Assembly (NCBI RefSeq): GCF_900188175.1
Contig: NZ_FZOQ01000008.1
Span: forward strand, 124,001 to 188,000
Direction of reading: 5' to 3'
DNA length: 64,000 nt
Source: Pontibacter ummariensis
GTDB taxonomy: Bacteria > Bacteroidota > Bacteroidia > Cytophagales > Hymenobacteraceae
Part shown: positions 8,301-16,541 of the stretch, piece by piece
Layout of the letters: the number at the start of each line of letters is the position of its first letter
Position numbering within the stretch: the first letter of the stretch is position 1
Translations under genes and position numbers: made by a program
The notes under the pieces: model-generated
What the model was told of the DNA's origin: nothing
Seen by the model: only the letters and a program-made list of their open reading frames with translations
The model's database searches: none

Positions 8301-9931
8301 AGCCCCTGCTTAGCTCCATCATGTCGAACCTGGAAGGTGCTATGGAAGGGCGGATCCGTGTACTAGGTAGCCTGGACTACCCTATCCTAAAAGGTTCTGT
8401 GATGGTAAACAACGGTAAGTTTACCTTCGACTACCTGAACACAACGTATCGCTTCACCGACAGGGTGTACTTCGGACCAAACAGTATTAGTTTCCGAAAT
8501 GCACAGCTACTGGACCAGTTCGGGAACAAAGCCACCGTGACGGGAGGTATTGCGCACGACGGCTTCCAGAATATGGTGATTGACCTGGAGGCACGTTATC
8601 GTAACTTCATGGTGTTAAACACCACAGAGGCACAGAACGAACTGTTTTACGGGACGGCCTTTGCCACTGGTACTGCCAGCGTGTTGGGGCCCGTAAATAA
8701 CCTCCAGATAAATGTAGACGCCCGCAGCGAGAAAAATACCCGGCTCGTCTTACCCCTGGACTATGACACCGATGTGGTGCGGAAAGACTTCATCCGCTTT
8801 GTGAGCCATAAGACAGACAGCACAGGCGTAAATGCAAACATCCAGAATCAGTCCGTGGATCTTTCGGGCATTACCATGAACTTTGAACTGGACATCACAG
8901 ACGACGCTTATTTCGAAATCATCATCGACCGGGTGACAGGTGACGTGATTCGTGGTTCGGGGAATGGAGACATCCGCATGACGATTGATACACGCGGGGA
9001 CTTTAACATGTACGGCAGCTTTGAGATTACCGAGGGAGCCTATAACTTCAACCTACTAGAAGGACTTGTGTCAAAGGAGTTCCGCATCGTTCCGGGGGGA
9101 ACCATCTCCTGGAACGGAGACCCGGTAGATGGTGTGATGAACATCACGGCACAGTACACCCAGATGGCTTCCCTGGCGGATTTCGTGCCGAACCGGTTTG
9201 ACGAGACCTTACAAGGACGCCGCTACCCGATCATAGCCGTTATCGGCCTGACGGGTCCCCTGCTGTCCCCGGAGATCCAGCTGGGCCTGAGTCTGGAGCA
9301 AGTGCCCCAGCAAGTGCGGGCTTTGGCCGAAGGGGCGATTAATTCGGCCCAGAGCGACGAAAGTGAGTTGAACCGGCAGGTGTTCAGCCTTCTGGTACTG
9401 CAAAGGCTGTCAGCTCCCGGTACTTTTGCCCTGGATGGCGGTATTGGTTCAGGCGCTGTGGGCGGAAGCTTGGGCAGCTTACTTTCCGGTCAGCTCAATA
9501 ACTTTTTCAACTCCCTTGATAGCAACCTGGAGATAGACGTTGGTTTGGGAGGCTTGAGCCAGGAAGACCTGGCCACCCTGCAACTGCGCCTGAGCTACAC
9601 CTTCTTCCAAGGCAGACTGCGCGTGACAAACGAAACAGGCTTTGGCGGCATGAACAATGCCACCGGCAGCAATGCGTACATCGGGGATTGGTCTGTAGAG
9701 TATTATATCACCCAAAACGGGGAGTTGCGGGCCAGGCTAAGCTACAGCTCCACCCCCAACATTTACACAGGGCGGATCACCAACAGCCAAAGCGTCAGCT
9801 TGCTGCACACCAAGCGCTTCGACAACTTCAGGGAGCTCTTCGGAAGCAAGCGCCGCGAACAGCAGCGGCAGGAGCGGGAAATGGAACGCGAGCGGATCAT
9901 CCTCGACTCCGACCCAAGACTTGAACTATAA
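5375..9931 (+). CDS. TamB-like translocation/assembly module protein
   Basis: A very large (1518-residue) AsmA/TamB-type inner-membrane-anchored protein predicted to span the periplasm and help outer-membrane protein or lipid transport. An N-terminal membrane helix at about residues 14-42 (IVLGLFLFLLLLFAVVFVAI) is followed by a long beta-rich body. The end carries the TamB/DUF490 region, visible in stretches such as GSLDYPILKGSVMVNNGKFT, FRIVPGGTISWNGDPVDGVM and LSLEQVPQQVRALAEGAINS. The only usable start is TTG at 5375-5377, since an in-frame stop lies at 5360-5362 and no ATG precedes the membrane helix. In Bacteroidota TamB-like genes commonly sit beside tsaD, as here. A terminator follows at once. 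Confidence 0.88.
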   Translation: MEKEQSTNHFKVIGKAILKIVLGLFLFLLLLFAVVFVAIRFPAVQTKVAQKAASYLSEATAHEVSVGRVDLDFFSNLILEKVRVQDYRGRELFYVGRALVDIETFSLLDPNTLTIGTLELEDPKANLVMYEGSDTLNLRTFFSALGDLFAKDTTRQKASEPFNFQLNELILKNGQFTYDDFNKPRDPYGIDYAHLTIEKLSGRFNQIQLDDTLKVNVQDLTAIETRSSTVLHNLDTRMTYAPTYWEWGALDLQIGESNLQHYVRFDYNRFGNFSQFIDSVTMTANLQRSHVYAKDIATFASSLREYDEDLLVNNLELKGKVSNFTAREVDLAYGEDTHIVGNISADGLPNFKETFATFRLQPSTLSAKDIKQFLPQDAYEVAARLGTVQLEGSFLGFYNDFVANGDFATALGNLKSDINLKIDDDTRSSSYSGFVTTRGFNLGKLLAVEDKLKTISMSGRLEGSGFSLADARVKVDATVNQIQLLDYDYQNIKANGTLRDQTFTGTVAINDPNLVFAAEGAVELGKGREAFNMVANLERANLQALKLTTGPLVLSAEANLNFKGLNLDAFEGVARLDSAFIKYNGNQLLLDSVLVQSEIGAGERQLRINSDLLALQVNGNFDYSTLIDDLEDLVQEYKLNFESDEEAIEAYYSRKPNNTANEYAVQYELQLKQANPLLELFLPELSISDLAEVEGSFRHGTASIFELYADIDTILYDNLKLYDNSVEINTSKLQQSPDVLAAALFTSQRQTLPNAGNTQDFYVEGIWSDRTINFATSVRQPEENNRAMITGDLNFLQNEVQIVFDESNITLQESPWAFVPGNTLYISERGQRLEFENFALTNQNQVIRVEGTVSEDPDSKIVLNVENFQLNNLNPVLAMPIEGELTAKVMAQDIYDRSLVSAAMEVDSFYLDKVFIGDVVGSTDWSRAKKVAEVDLGIVRDGKKVLAVTGNYNPEAPEEQLDLLAVLDQANLKLAEPLLSSIMSNLEGAMEGRIRVLGSLDYPILKGSVMVNNGKFTFDYLNTTYRFTDRVYFGPNSISFRNAQLLDQFGNKATVTGGIAHDGFQNMVIDLEARYRNFMVLNTTEAQNELFYGTAFATGTASVLGPVNNLQINVDARSEKNTRLVLPLDYDTDVVRKDFIRFVSHKTDSTGVNANIQNQSVDLSGITMNFELDITDDAYFEIIIDRVTGDVIRGSGNGDIRMTIDTRGDFNMYGSFEITEGAYNFNLLEGLVSKEFRIVPGGTISWNGDPVDGVMNITAQYTQMASLADFVPNRFDETLQGRRYPIIAVIGLTGPLLSPEIQLGLSLEQVPQQVRALAEGAINSAQSDESELNRQVFSLLVLQRLSAPGTFALDGGIGSGAVGGSLGSLLSGQLNNFFNSLDSNLEIDVGLGGLSQEDLATLQLRLSYTFFQGRLRVTNETGFGGMNNATGSNAYIGDWSVEYYITQNGELRARLSYSSTPNIYTGRITNSQSVSLLHTKRFDNFRELFGSKRREQQRQEREMERERIILDSDPRLEL
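5404..5411 (-). promoter_or_regulatory. -7 box for tsaD inside tamB
   Basis: The minus strand reads TAACTTTG, a full match to TAnnTTTG, about 32 nt upstream of the tsaD ATG and inside the tamB coding sequence. No clear -33 TTTG is present. A start near 5397 would give a leader of about 25 nt. Confidence 0.35.
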
Positions 9932-9935
9932 AGGA

Positions 9936-9966
9936 AGCCTGCAGCAAACCGCTGCAGGCTTTTTTC
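9936..9966 (+). terminator. rho-independent terminator after tamB
   Basis: A 9-bp perfect stem (AGCCTGCAG with CTGCAGGCT, 7-nt loop) is followed by a run of six T, starting 5 nt after the tamB stop codon. Confidence 0.88.
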
Positions 9967-10006
9967 TTTAAGCAGCCTCTGCCCCTGCAATTATCAAATA
10001 TATTTC

Positions 10007-10014
10007 TAATTTTG
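10007..10014 (+). promoter_or_regulatory. -7 box upstream of ftsX
   Basis: TAATTTTG matches TAnnTTTG and lies between the tamB terminator and ftsX. A transcript starting near 10021 reaches the ATG at 10033 with a short leader, which argues against the upstream TTG at 10012. A -33 element is not evident. Confidence 0.45.
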
Positions 10015-10032
10015 CGTAGGAAGGCATTTGGT

Positions 10033-10929
10033 ATGGCAGCGAAAATCAAACACGTTAAGAAGAAAAAGTTAGGCAATTACCCCCACGCCATGGTGGTATT
10101 CAGCATTTCACTCGCCCTGTTCGTGATCGGCTTGTTTGGGTTGCTGCTAATACACGCAGGCAAGCTGTCTGAAAAGGTAAAGGAGAGCATTGAGATGCAG
10201 GTGTACCTGGACCGCAACCTGACGGAAGTACAGTTGGCCCGGCTCCAAAAGACTTTTGCTGCGAAAGAATACATTGCCTACCAAAATGACACCGCCCAGG
10301 TGCGCTTCATTTCAAAAGAAGAAGGTGCCAAAGCTTTTCTGGACGAGACTGGCGAGGACTTTATGGCATTCCTGGGCGAGAACCCTTTACGAGATGCTTA
10401 TACGCTCCGCATTAATGCAAACAACTCCAGCTCTCCCGAGCTGAAAAGTATCAAGCTGGACCTGGAAGAAGTGGAGGGCGTGTACGAAGTGCAGTACGTA
10501 GAGAGCCTGATCGAGTCCATCAACAGTAACATCCAAAAGATAAGCCTTGTGTTGCTGGCCTTTGCAGCCATCCTGCTGGTGGTGGTTACTATCCTGATCA
10601 ACAACACCATCAAGCTGGCCCTTTACTCCCAGCGTTTCCTGATCCGCAGCATGCAGCTGGTGGGGGCTACCTCCTTCTTTATTCAGCGTCCCTTCCTGAG
10701 CCGTGCGATCTGGCAGGGTATCATGAGCGGCATCATAGCCTCTGGTCTGCTTTTTGCCTTGATGCATTATGCTTACCTGGAGGTGGCTGAGTTACAACTG
10801 TTGCGCGACGAGGAACAAACCTATTTACTCATGGGGGCGTTAGTCGTGATCGGCCTGATCATTGGCTTTATAAGCTCCCTGCGCGCCGTGCGCAAGTACC
10901 TGCGCTTATCACTAGACGAACTATACTAA
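10033..10929 (+). CDS. ftsX: cell division protein FtsX (ABC permease)
   Basis: FtsX pairs with the ATPase FtsE and activates periplasmic murein hydrolases during division. The 298-residue product (ATG at 10033) has a basic cytoplasmic start, a first membrane helix at about residues 18-41, and a periplasmic domain of about 120 residues. Three C-terminal helices follow in the FtsX/MacB permease pattern (ISLVLLAFAAILLVVVTILI, then LFALMHYAYL and LLMGALVVIGLIIGFISSL). The segment NNTIKLALYSQRFLIRSMQLVGAT is the typical coupling region, given here only as a landmark. An in-frame TTG at 10012 would add seven residues, but the -7 box at 10007-10014 disfavours it. It heads an apparent operon with DUF3098, uppP, truB and ribF. 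ftsE is not in the window. Confidence 0.93.
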   Translation: MAAKIKHVKKKKLGNYPHAMVVFSISLALFVIGLFGLLLIHAGKLSEKVKESIEMQVYLDRNLTEVQLARLQKTFAAKEYIAYQNDTAQVRFISKEEGAKAFLDETGEDFMAFLGENPLRDAYTLRINANNSSSPELKSIKLDLEEVEGVYEVQYVESLIESINSNIQKISLVLLAFAAILLVVVTILINNTIKLALYSQRFLIRSMQLVGATSFFIQRPFLSRAIWQGIMSGIIASGLLFALMHYAYLEVAELQLLRDEEQTYLLMGALVVIGLIIGFISSLRAVRKYLRLSLDELY

Positions 10930-10933
10930 CATT

Positions 10934-11152
10934 ATGGAGGAAAATAAAGAGAACCTTGCCTTTGGCAGGAAGAACTACATCCTGATGCTTGTCGGCATTG
11001 CCGTCATCGCGATTGGCTTTATCATCATGACCCTGGATACAGAGCCGTACGGGCTGGGCTTTTTGGGCATCACCCTTGGCCCTATTGTGGTGCTCGTCGG
11101 TTTTGCGATCGAGTTTTTTGCCATCATGGTTAAAGATAAAGAGCAGGAGTAA
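10934..11152 (+). CDS. DUF3098 small membrane protein
   Basis: A 72-residue protein with two predicted membrane helices (about residues 15-35 and 42-66) joined by a short turn, DTEPYGLGFLG. The KNYILML start and the helix-turn-helix layout match the Bacteroidota family DUF3098, usually found between ftsX and uppP. The function is unknown. Its start is 4 nt after the ftsX stop, and its stop codon directly abuts the uppP start, so it is surely co-transcribed. A role near FtsX or undecaprenyl phosphate recycling is possible only from context. Confidence 0.85.
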   Translation: MEENKENLAFGRKNYILMLVGIAVIAIGFIIMTLDTEPYGLGFLGITLGPIVVLVGFAIEFFAIMVKDKEQE

Positions 11153-11986
11153 ATGACTACATGGCAGGCTATTATTCTAGCCATTGTTGAAGGACTTACC
11201 GAGTTTTTACCAGTTTCCTCTACGGGGCACATGATCATTGCCTCCAGTCTGATGGGTATTAACGAGTTACCTATCACCAAAGTATTCGAAGTAAACATCC
11301 AGTTTGGAGCGATCCTATCGGTTGTGGTGCTGTACTGGCGCCGGTTTATACAGGGCCTGGACTTCTATAAGAAATTACTGCTGGCCTTCATTCCCGCCGT
11401 TGTTTTTGGCTTTGCCTTAGGCGATATCATTGACGCCATGCTGGAGAGCGTGGTTATCACGGCTGTTATGCTGGTACTTGGCGGCATTGTGCTCCTGTTC
11501 GTAGACAAGTGGTTCCGCAACGCAGACAAAGATTGGGTGAACTATAAGAACGCCCTCATTATAGGGCTTTTCCAGTGTATTGCCATGATTCCGGGCGTTT
11601 CCCGTTCTGCAGCTTCCATTATCGGTGGCATGACGCAGGGCGTGAACCGTAAGGCAGCTGCGGAGTTCTCTTTCTTCCTGGCTGTACCCACCATGCTGGC
11701 GGCCGCGGGCTACAAATTTGTGACAGACCTGCTGGGGCTGGAAATATCAGACCTGATCACCTTTGACCTCGTAAAGATTGAGAACAGCTTTGCCGCCATA
11801 CAGTCGGAGGAGATTACCCTGTTGCTGATAGGTAATTTTGTTGCCTTTATCGTGGCGATGCTGGCTATCAAGTTCTTTATCAGCTTTTTGACAAAGTATG
11901 GCTTCAAGCTGTTCGGCTACTACAGAATCGCCCTGGGCGTCTTGATTCTGACTTTGCTGGCGCTTGGGGTCGATTTAACAGTATAA
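11153..11986 (+). CDS. uppP: undecaprenyl-diphosphatase UppP (BacA)
   Basis: UppP dephosphorylates undecaprenyl diphosphate at the outer face of the inner membrane. This restores the carrier used for peptidoglycan and surface polysaccharides, including the cassette encoded further on in this window. The 277-residue protein has the family motifs [16 protein letters not shown] (residues 13-28, catalytic Glu and Ser/His region) and [13 protein letters not shown] (147-159, essential Arg), plus about eight membrane helices. Length and motif spacing are normal. The ATG directly follows the DUF3098 stop codon and truB follows after 2 nt. Confidence 0.96.
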   Translation: MTTWQAIILAIVEGLTEFLPVSSTGHMIIASSLMGINELPITKVFEVNIQFGAILSVVVLYWRRFIQGLDFYKKLLLAFIPAVVFGFALGDIIDAMLESVVITAVMLVLGGIVLLFVDKWFRNADKDWVNYKNALIIGLFQCIAMIPGVSRSAASIIGGMTQGVNRKAAAEFSFFLAVPTMLAAAGYKFVTDLLGLEISDLITFDLVKIENSFAAIQSEEITLLLIGNFVAFIVAMLAIKFFISFLTKYGFKLFGYYRIALGVLILTLLALGVDLTV

Positions 11987-11988
11987 CT

Positions 11989-12687
11989 ATGCCATACGAT
12001 TTTGCCGAAGGCGAAATACTATTACTAGACAAACCGCTAAACTGGACCTCCTTTGATGTGGTGAAAAAGGTGCGGAACACCCTCCGGGTAAAGAAGGTAG
12101 GCCATGCCGGCACCCTGGACCCCTTGGCTACAGGGCTCCTTATTCTTTGCACGGGGAAGTACACCAAGCGCATTGATGAGATTCAGGGGCAGGAAAAAGA
12201 ATATACCGGCAGCATCCGCCTGGGTGAAGTAACCCCCTCCTATGATCGTGAGACAGAAGTTACTCAAACGCGTGACATCAGTCATCTGACAACAGAGGAG
12301 ATAAAGGCAGCAGCACAGGAGTTTATAGGCACCATAGAACAAGTACCCCCCATTTATTCTGCCGTACAGGTAGACGGGAAGCGGGCCTATGACCTGGCAC
12401 GGAAGGGCAAGTCGGCAGAGTTAAAGCCTCGCACCATCACGATCGGTGCCTTCGACATTACTTCTGTAGAAGGGCCGGAGGTACACTTCCGGGTAGTTTG
12501 CAGCAAAGGTACGTATATCCGAAGCCTGGCACATGATCTGGGCCAGAAGCTAGGCTGCGGGGCACATCTCTCTTCATTGGTGCGCACCCGTATCGGGGAG
12601 TATAAACTGGAAGACGCCCTTACTATAGAAGACATTCAGGAAATCAGAAGGAAAGCTTTAGAAGAGGCGAATGGAAGTAATTCGTGA
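11989..12687 (+). CDS. truB: tRNA pseudouridine(55) synthase TruB
   Basis: TruB converts U55 of the T-loop of tRNAs to pseudouridine. The 232-residue protein shows the start LLLDKPLNWTSFDVV, the catalytic motif GHAGTLDPLATGLL (catalytic Asp44), PPIYSAVQVDGKRAYDLAR and the KGTYIRSLAHDLG segment. It is of the short form without a long C-terminal PUA domain, as is common in Bacteroidota. Its 3' end overlaps the ribF start by 17 nt, indicating translational coupling. Confidence 0.96.
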   Translation: MPYDFAEGEILLLDKPLNWTSFDVVKKVRNTLRVKKVGHAGTLDPLATGLLILCTGKYTKRIDEIQGQEKEYTGSIRLGEVTPSYDRETEVTQTRDISHLTTEEIKAAAQEFIGTIEQVPPIYSAVQVDGKRAYDLARKGKSAELKPRTITIGAFDITSVEGPEVHFRVVCSKGTYIRSLAHDLGQKLGCGAHLSSLVRTRIGEYKLEDALTIEDIQEIRRKALEEANGSNS

Positions 12688-13600
12688 TATAGCCGCTTTT
12701 CCGCAGCTAAGCCATGCCGTTGTAACCAGCGGCACTTTTGATGGGGTGCATGTTGGTCATCAGAAAATACTAAAGCGCGTACAACAGCGCGCCCAACAGA
12801 GCAATGGACAGAGTGTGGTCATTACGTACTGGCCGCACCCCCGTCTGGTCTTGTTTCCGGAGGATAACAACCTGAAGTTACTTTCTACGATCGATGAACG
12901 GATTGAGCAGCTACGAAGCTTCGGCATCGATTATCTGCTGATCATCCCTTTCACAAAAGAGTTTTCCCGCACCAGCTCCCGCTCGTTTATCTCGGATGTA
13001 CTGGTACGGGCAATTAATACCAAGGTGCTTGTGATAGGCTACGATCACCGCTTCGGAAAGAATCGCGAAGGCAGCTTTGAGCACCTGAAAGCAAGGTCGT
13101 CCCAATATGGTTTTGAGGTAGAAGAGATTCCGCGCCAGGATGTAGACGACATAGGGGTTAGTTCTACCAAGATCCGGAAGGCGCTGGAGAGTGGCGACAT
13201 AGAGACCGCAAACCGCTACCTGGGCCGTCCCTACTCCCTTACTTCCGTGGTGGAGGAAGGCGACAAACTCGGCCGCACCATTGGCTTTCCAACTGCTAAC
13301 CTGTCCATCCCCTCTCCTAACAAGCTTATACCGGCCCAAGGCGTATATGCAGTGTGGGCAAAGCTAGGGGAAAAACGCTATCCAGCCATGATGAATATTG
13401 GGCATCGGCCTACTGTAGAGGGGAAACAGCTGCGCTTGGAAGTGCATCTCCTCGATTTTAACAAGGACCTGTACGGGCAGCAACTAACCGTGGAGTTTGT
13501 GGAGCACCTCCGCAAAGAGAAAAAGTTTGACGGCCTGGACGCTCTAAAAGAGCAACTTGATAAAGACAAGGAGCAGGCCAAACAGGCCCTGCAGTCCTAA
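12671..13600 (+). CDS. ribF: bifunctional riboflavin kinase/FAD synthetase RibF
   Basis: RibF phosphorylates riboflavin to FMN and adenylates FMN to FAD. The 309-residue protein has an N-terminal nucleotidyltransferase domain with GTFDGVHVGH at residues 21-30 and YDHRFGKNREG near 118. The C-terminal flavokinase domain shows GRTIGFPTANL, GVYAVWA, MNIGHRPTVEG and EHLRKEKKFDGLDALKEQL. It overlaps the end of truB by 17 nt and is the last gene of the ftsX operon, closed by a terminator 12 nt downstream. The truB-ribF pairing is common in bacteria. Confidence 0.96.
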   Translation: MEVIRDIAAFPQLSHAVVTSGTFDGVHVGHQKILKRVQQRAQQSNGQSVVITYWPHPRLVLFPEDNNLKLLSTIDERIEQLRSFGIDYLLIIPFTKEFSRTSSRSFISDVLVRAINTKVLVIGYDHRFGKNREGSFEHLKARSSQYGFEVEEIPRQDVDDIGVSSTKIRKALESGDIETANRYLGRPYSLTSVVEEGDKLGRTIGFPTANLSIPSPNKLIPAQGVYAVWAKLGEKRYPAMMNIGHRPTVEGKQLRLEVHLLDFNKDLYGQQLTVEFVEHLRKEKKFDGLDALKEQLDKDKEQAKQALQS

Positions 13601-13610
13601 ACAAGATAGG

Positions 13611-13639
13611 AAGCGACTACAGTGGTAGTCGCTTTTTTT
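13611..13639 (+). terminator. rho-independent terminator after ribF
   Basis: An 8-bp perfect stem, GCGACTAC (13613-13620) with GTAGTCGC (13625-13632), with a 4-nt loop and seven T following. Confidence 0.9.
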
Positions 13640-13732
13640 ATACCTCCTATCCTACAATTATCAATAAGGCATGACTACAACAGTTAACCCTGCCGTATAG
13701 TAAGGTTTGCCAGGGTAAGGCCGGCATACAAT

Positions 13733-13740
13733 GATCTTTG
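13733..13740 (+). promoter_or_regulatory. possible -7 box upstream of the DUF389 gene
   Basis: GATCTTTG matches TAnnTTTG at seven of eight positions counting the two free ones, with a TTTG at 13706-13709. The 23-nt spacing is longer than usual. If used, the ATG at 13738 could not be the start, which supports the ATG at 13828. Confidence 0.25.
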
Positions 13741-13827
13741 TATGCGAACGACTTAGCTGTTGCGATAGATTTTGGGCTAAAGCCAGGAAGAGCAGTTGGG
13801 GCTTATCTTTACTACAGACAAACCTGC

Positions 13828-15702
13828 ATGCGTACATTAACCCTTATTTATGATCCGTTGGAAGAGCAGACCGTTCGGGAAAAAATATTGCCTGCTTTTC
13901 AATCGTTTACTATAACTCCGATCGCTTTTGACCTGACAAAAGAAACCATCGTAGCAGACAGCAGGCTGATCACCTATCTGAGCGATGAAAGCCTGGCAGA
14001 GATCGTGATGCTGGCAACAAACAAAAACTGCTCTTTAAGTCTGCTCCCCCACCCCATGATGAAAGAGGCGAGGGTAGGCTATGGCATAGCCGCAAACCTA
14101 TCTGAGGCTATAGAAGACATAGAAAGAGCAGCGAAAAGTGTTACGACCGATTTGCTGCTTTGCAACGGCAGGCCCGTGTTTAACAAGGTAGTAATTGGAG
14201 AAAGCCTAAGCCTGATTGCCGGCAGTGTTGCCAAAAACAGCTTTTTCTCTGCTTTTGAGAAAATAGGGCGCGCTTTAGCCCGATCCGGCTCTTACATTCC
14301 GCAGGCATTTACAATTACGACTGATCATAATCCTCCTTTAAAAACCGCCGCACTGGGCATTATAGGGGTGCTGCACGGAAAGAATAACCTGCTTTCCCGG
14401 CTCCTGATAAAAGACAGCTATATAAACGATGCCAGAATGCACAGCCTGATCCTGGCACCGAAAAGTGTCATGCAGCTCATCCGGTTTTACCTCAGGTCAG
14501 TCATCGACAACAAAAAAGGCAAGCTACCCTCTTTTGTAGGGCATATAAAGGCTAAATCCATCGTGATTGAAAGCCCAGCCCCCATAGACTATGCACAGGA
14601 CAACAATCTGCTGAGTGCAAAGGCGATAGAACTGCGCGTTTTGGCGGGGGCTTTTAGGATTGTGCCAGGTAGGTATTTAAGCGCAGAAGTACAAGCGGGT
14701 GAGCCTGCAGAAGTCTACCGGGTAAATAACCTGCCCAAAGGGGAAGAATACCTGCATGAGATCGTGGCGAAGCCTCTGTCGTGGATCTACCATGCTTCTA
14801 CAGAAGAGTTTAAAGACTTGTTTGTGACCTTACGGGAGAATGCCAAAGCAACGGGCCCCTATCTGACCTTGATGGTCCTCTCTACCTTACTGGCTACTTT
14901 AGGGCTCTTCTCTGATTCCTCTCCGGTTATCATTGGCGCTATGATCCTGGCACCCCTCATGGCGCCTATTATTTCTATGTCCATGGGCGTGTTACGGCAG
15001 GAAAAGAAACTGATATCCGGGAGCGCGAAAACAATTGCCCTCGGCCTGTTTCTGAGCTACCTGGCCGCTGTTCTTTTAACTTTATTGATGCCCTTGCAGG
15101 CCCTTAACCCAGAAATATCCTCCCGCATCCGGCCTAACCTACTCGATTTAGGGGTAGCAATCTTTTCTGGTGTAGCAGGCGCTTATGCCCATGCACGGAA
15201 AGAGGTCGCCAAGACACTGGCTGGCGTCGCCATTGCGGTTGCCCTGGTTCCGCCTCTGTCGGTTTCAGGTATTGGAATCGGATGGGCTGATTGGGAAGTC
15301 TTTTCCGGAGCCCTGTTGCTGTTTACCACGAACTTAGCCGGAATTATTCTGGCTGCAGCCTTCACCTTCATGCTCCTGGGCTTTAGTCCCTTTCGCCTGG
15401 CCAGGAAAGGCTTACTGATCTCATTGCTGGTTGTTATCCTCATCAGTCTGCCACTTGGTCTGGGCTTCCTGAAAATGGTGCGGGAAAACAATGTGATGCG
15501 CTCCTTAAACAACTATGCGGTAGAGGATATTACAGTAAGGGAGGTGACCGTAATAAAAGGAGGTGATCCGATGCTGTTAAACGTCAGGCTAGTCTCCGGA
15601 AATCCTATCAGTAATGCAGACCTGGCAAAGGTGAAAAGAGAGATTGCCTCCAAGATAGGCAGGGATGTGCAGCTGGAGGTTACCATCAGTATGAAAAGAT
15701 AA
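13828..15702 (+). CDS. DUF389 membrane protein with lipid-kinase-like N-terminal domain
   Basis: A protein of about 624 residues in two parts. The C-terminal part (about residues 343-575) is the DUF389/TIGR00341 membrane domain, with at least six helices and the hallmark SSPVIIGAMILAPLMAPIIS and LAGVAIAVALVPPLSVSGIG. The first 300 residues resemble the diacylglycerol/sphingosine kinase fold: a Rossmann-like start, a conserved SLAEIV helix, LLPHPMM where active enzymes have the PxGTxND loop, and a late KAKSIVIESPAPIDYAQDNNLL strand pair. The GGDGT nucleotide loop is replaced by LSDES (51-55), so I infer a non-catalytic or lipid-sensing domain. The start at 13828 is preferred; an in-frame ATG at 13738 would add 30 residues of poor quality. 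DUF389 function is unknown. It is transcribed alone. Confidence 0.8.
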   Translation: MRTLTLIYDPLEEQTVREKILPAFQSFTITPIAFDLTKETIVADSRLITYLSDESLAEIVMLATNKNCSLSLLPHPMMKEARVGYGIAANLSEAIEDIERAAKSVTTDLLLCNGRPVFNKVVIGESLSLIAGSVAKNSFFSAFEKIGRALARSGSYIPQAFTITTDHNPPLKTAALGIIGVLHGKNNLLSRLLIKDSYINDARMHSLILAPKSVMQLIRFYLRSVIDNKKGKLPSFVGHIKAKSIVIESPAPIDYAQDNNLLSAKAIELRVLAGAFRIVPGRYLSAEVQAGEPAEVYRVNNLPKGEEYLHEIVAKPLSWIYHASTEEFKDLFVTLRENAKATGPYLTLMVLSTLLATLGLFSDSSPVIIGAMILAPLMAPIISMSMGVLRQEKKLISGSAKTIALGLFLSYLAAVLLTLLMPLQALNPEISSRIRPNLLDLGVAIFSGVAGAYAHARKEVAKTLAGVAIAVALVPPLSVSGIGIGWADWEVFSGALLLFTTNLAGIILAAAFTFMLLGFSPFRLARKGLLISLLVVILISLPLGLGFLKMVRENNVMRSLNNYAVEDITVREVTVIKGGDPMLLNVRLVSGNPISNADLAKVKREIASKIGRDVQLEVTISMKR

Positions 15703-15759
15703 CAGGTCTCTTCTTTAAAAAAGATGAACCGAATTAAAACCTATTTCCCGGATTAACGA

Positions 15760-15783
15760 AGAGCCATATTATAATATGGCTCT
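15760..15783 (+). terminator. hairpin after the DUF389 gene
   Basis: An 11-bp perfect stem (15760-15770 with 15773-15783) and a 2-nt loop, followed by an AT-rich tract without a pure T run. It is probably a terminator for the upstream gene, though the tight loop also fits a protein-binding palindrome. Confidence 0.5.
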
Positions 15784-15825
15784 ATTTATATGTAAATTCA
15801 TCCAGGAACTATGCTCTTTTAAACT

Positions 15826-16524
15826 ATGATCAATAAAACAGTACAAAACGCACAAGAGGCACTTCAGGGTGTTCAAGATGGCATGACCCTGATGCTGGGA
15901 GGCTTCGGGCTTTGTGGCATTCCCGAAAACGCGATACAGGAGCTGCTACGCCTGGGCGTCAAGAACCTTACCTGCATTTCGAACAATGCCGGGGTCGACG
16001 ATTTCGGGATCGGCTTACTCTTACAGAAGCGCCAGGTCAAAAAAATGATCTCCAGCTACGTGGGCGAGAACGCAGAGTTTGAGCGGCAACTACTTTCAGG
16101 AGAACTGGAGGTAGAACTCATACCGCAGGGCACACTGGCAGAGCGTATCCGGGCCGGCGGGGCAGGCATTCCGGCCTTCTTCACGCCTGCTGGCTACGGT
16201 ACTGAAGTAGGCGAAGGCAAGGAGACGAGGGCGTTTAATGGCAAGATGTACCTGATGGAATCATGGTTAAAGGCAGACTTCTCTTTTGTAAAGGCATGGA
16301 AAGGCGACACGGCAGGTAATCTGATTTACAAAGGCACAGCGCGTAACTTCAATCCTATGATGGCCACAGCCGGGAAAATTACAGTGGCAGAGGTAGAGGA
16401 ACTAGTGCCCGCCGGTGAGCTGGATCCTAACCTGATCCATACCCCCGGAATTTATGTGCAGCGCATTTTTAAGGGCGAGAACTACGAGAAGCGCATCGAG
16501 CAAAGGACGGTACGAAGCACCTGA
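15826..16524 (+). CDS. scoA: succinyl-CoA:3-ketoacid CoA-transferase subunit A
   Basis: The alpha subunit of the type I CoA-transferase that activates acetoacetate with succinyl-CoA, used for ketone-body or branched-chain catabolism. The 232-residue protein has the glycine loop [10 protein letters not shown] at residues 24-33, [38 protein letters not shown] and [22 protein letters not shown]. Length is complete, ending [12 protein letters not shown]. Its partner subunit gene lies 447 nt downstream instead of immediately adjacent, because a small gene with flanking inverted repeats sits between them; the left repeat begins within the scoA stop codon. Confidence 0.94.
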   Translation: MINKTVQNAQEALQGVQDGMTLMLGGFGLCGIPENAIQELLRLGVKNLTCISNNAGVDDFGIGLLLQKRQVKKMISSYVGENAEFERQLLSGELEVELIPQGTLAERIRAGGAGIPAFFTPAGYGTEVGEGKETRAFNGKMYLMESWLKADFSFVKAWKGDTAGNLIYKGTARNFNPMMATAGKITVAEVEELVPAGELDPNLIHTPGIYVQRIFKGENYEKRIEQRTVRST

Positions 16525-16541
16525 TTTGGAAATTTGAAGAT
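16523..16541 (+). repeat. left terminal inverted repeat of the scoAB insertion
   Basis: This 19-nt sequence, GATTTGGAAATTTGAAGAT, pairs with the reverse complement of 16928-16946 with 18 of 19 matches. It starts inside the scoA stop codon and ends immediately before the GTG start of the inserted gene. Confidence 0.7.
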
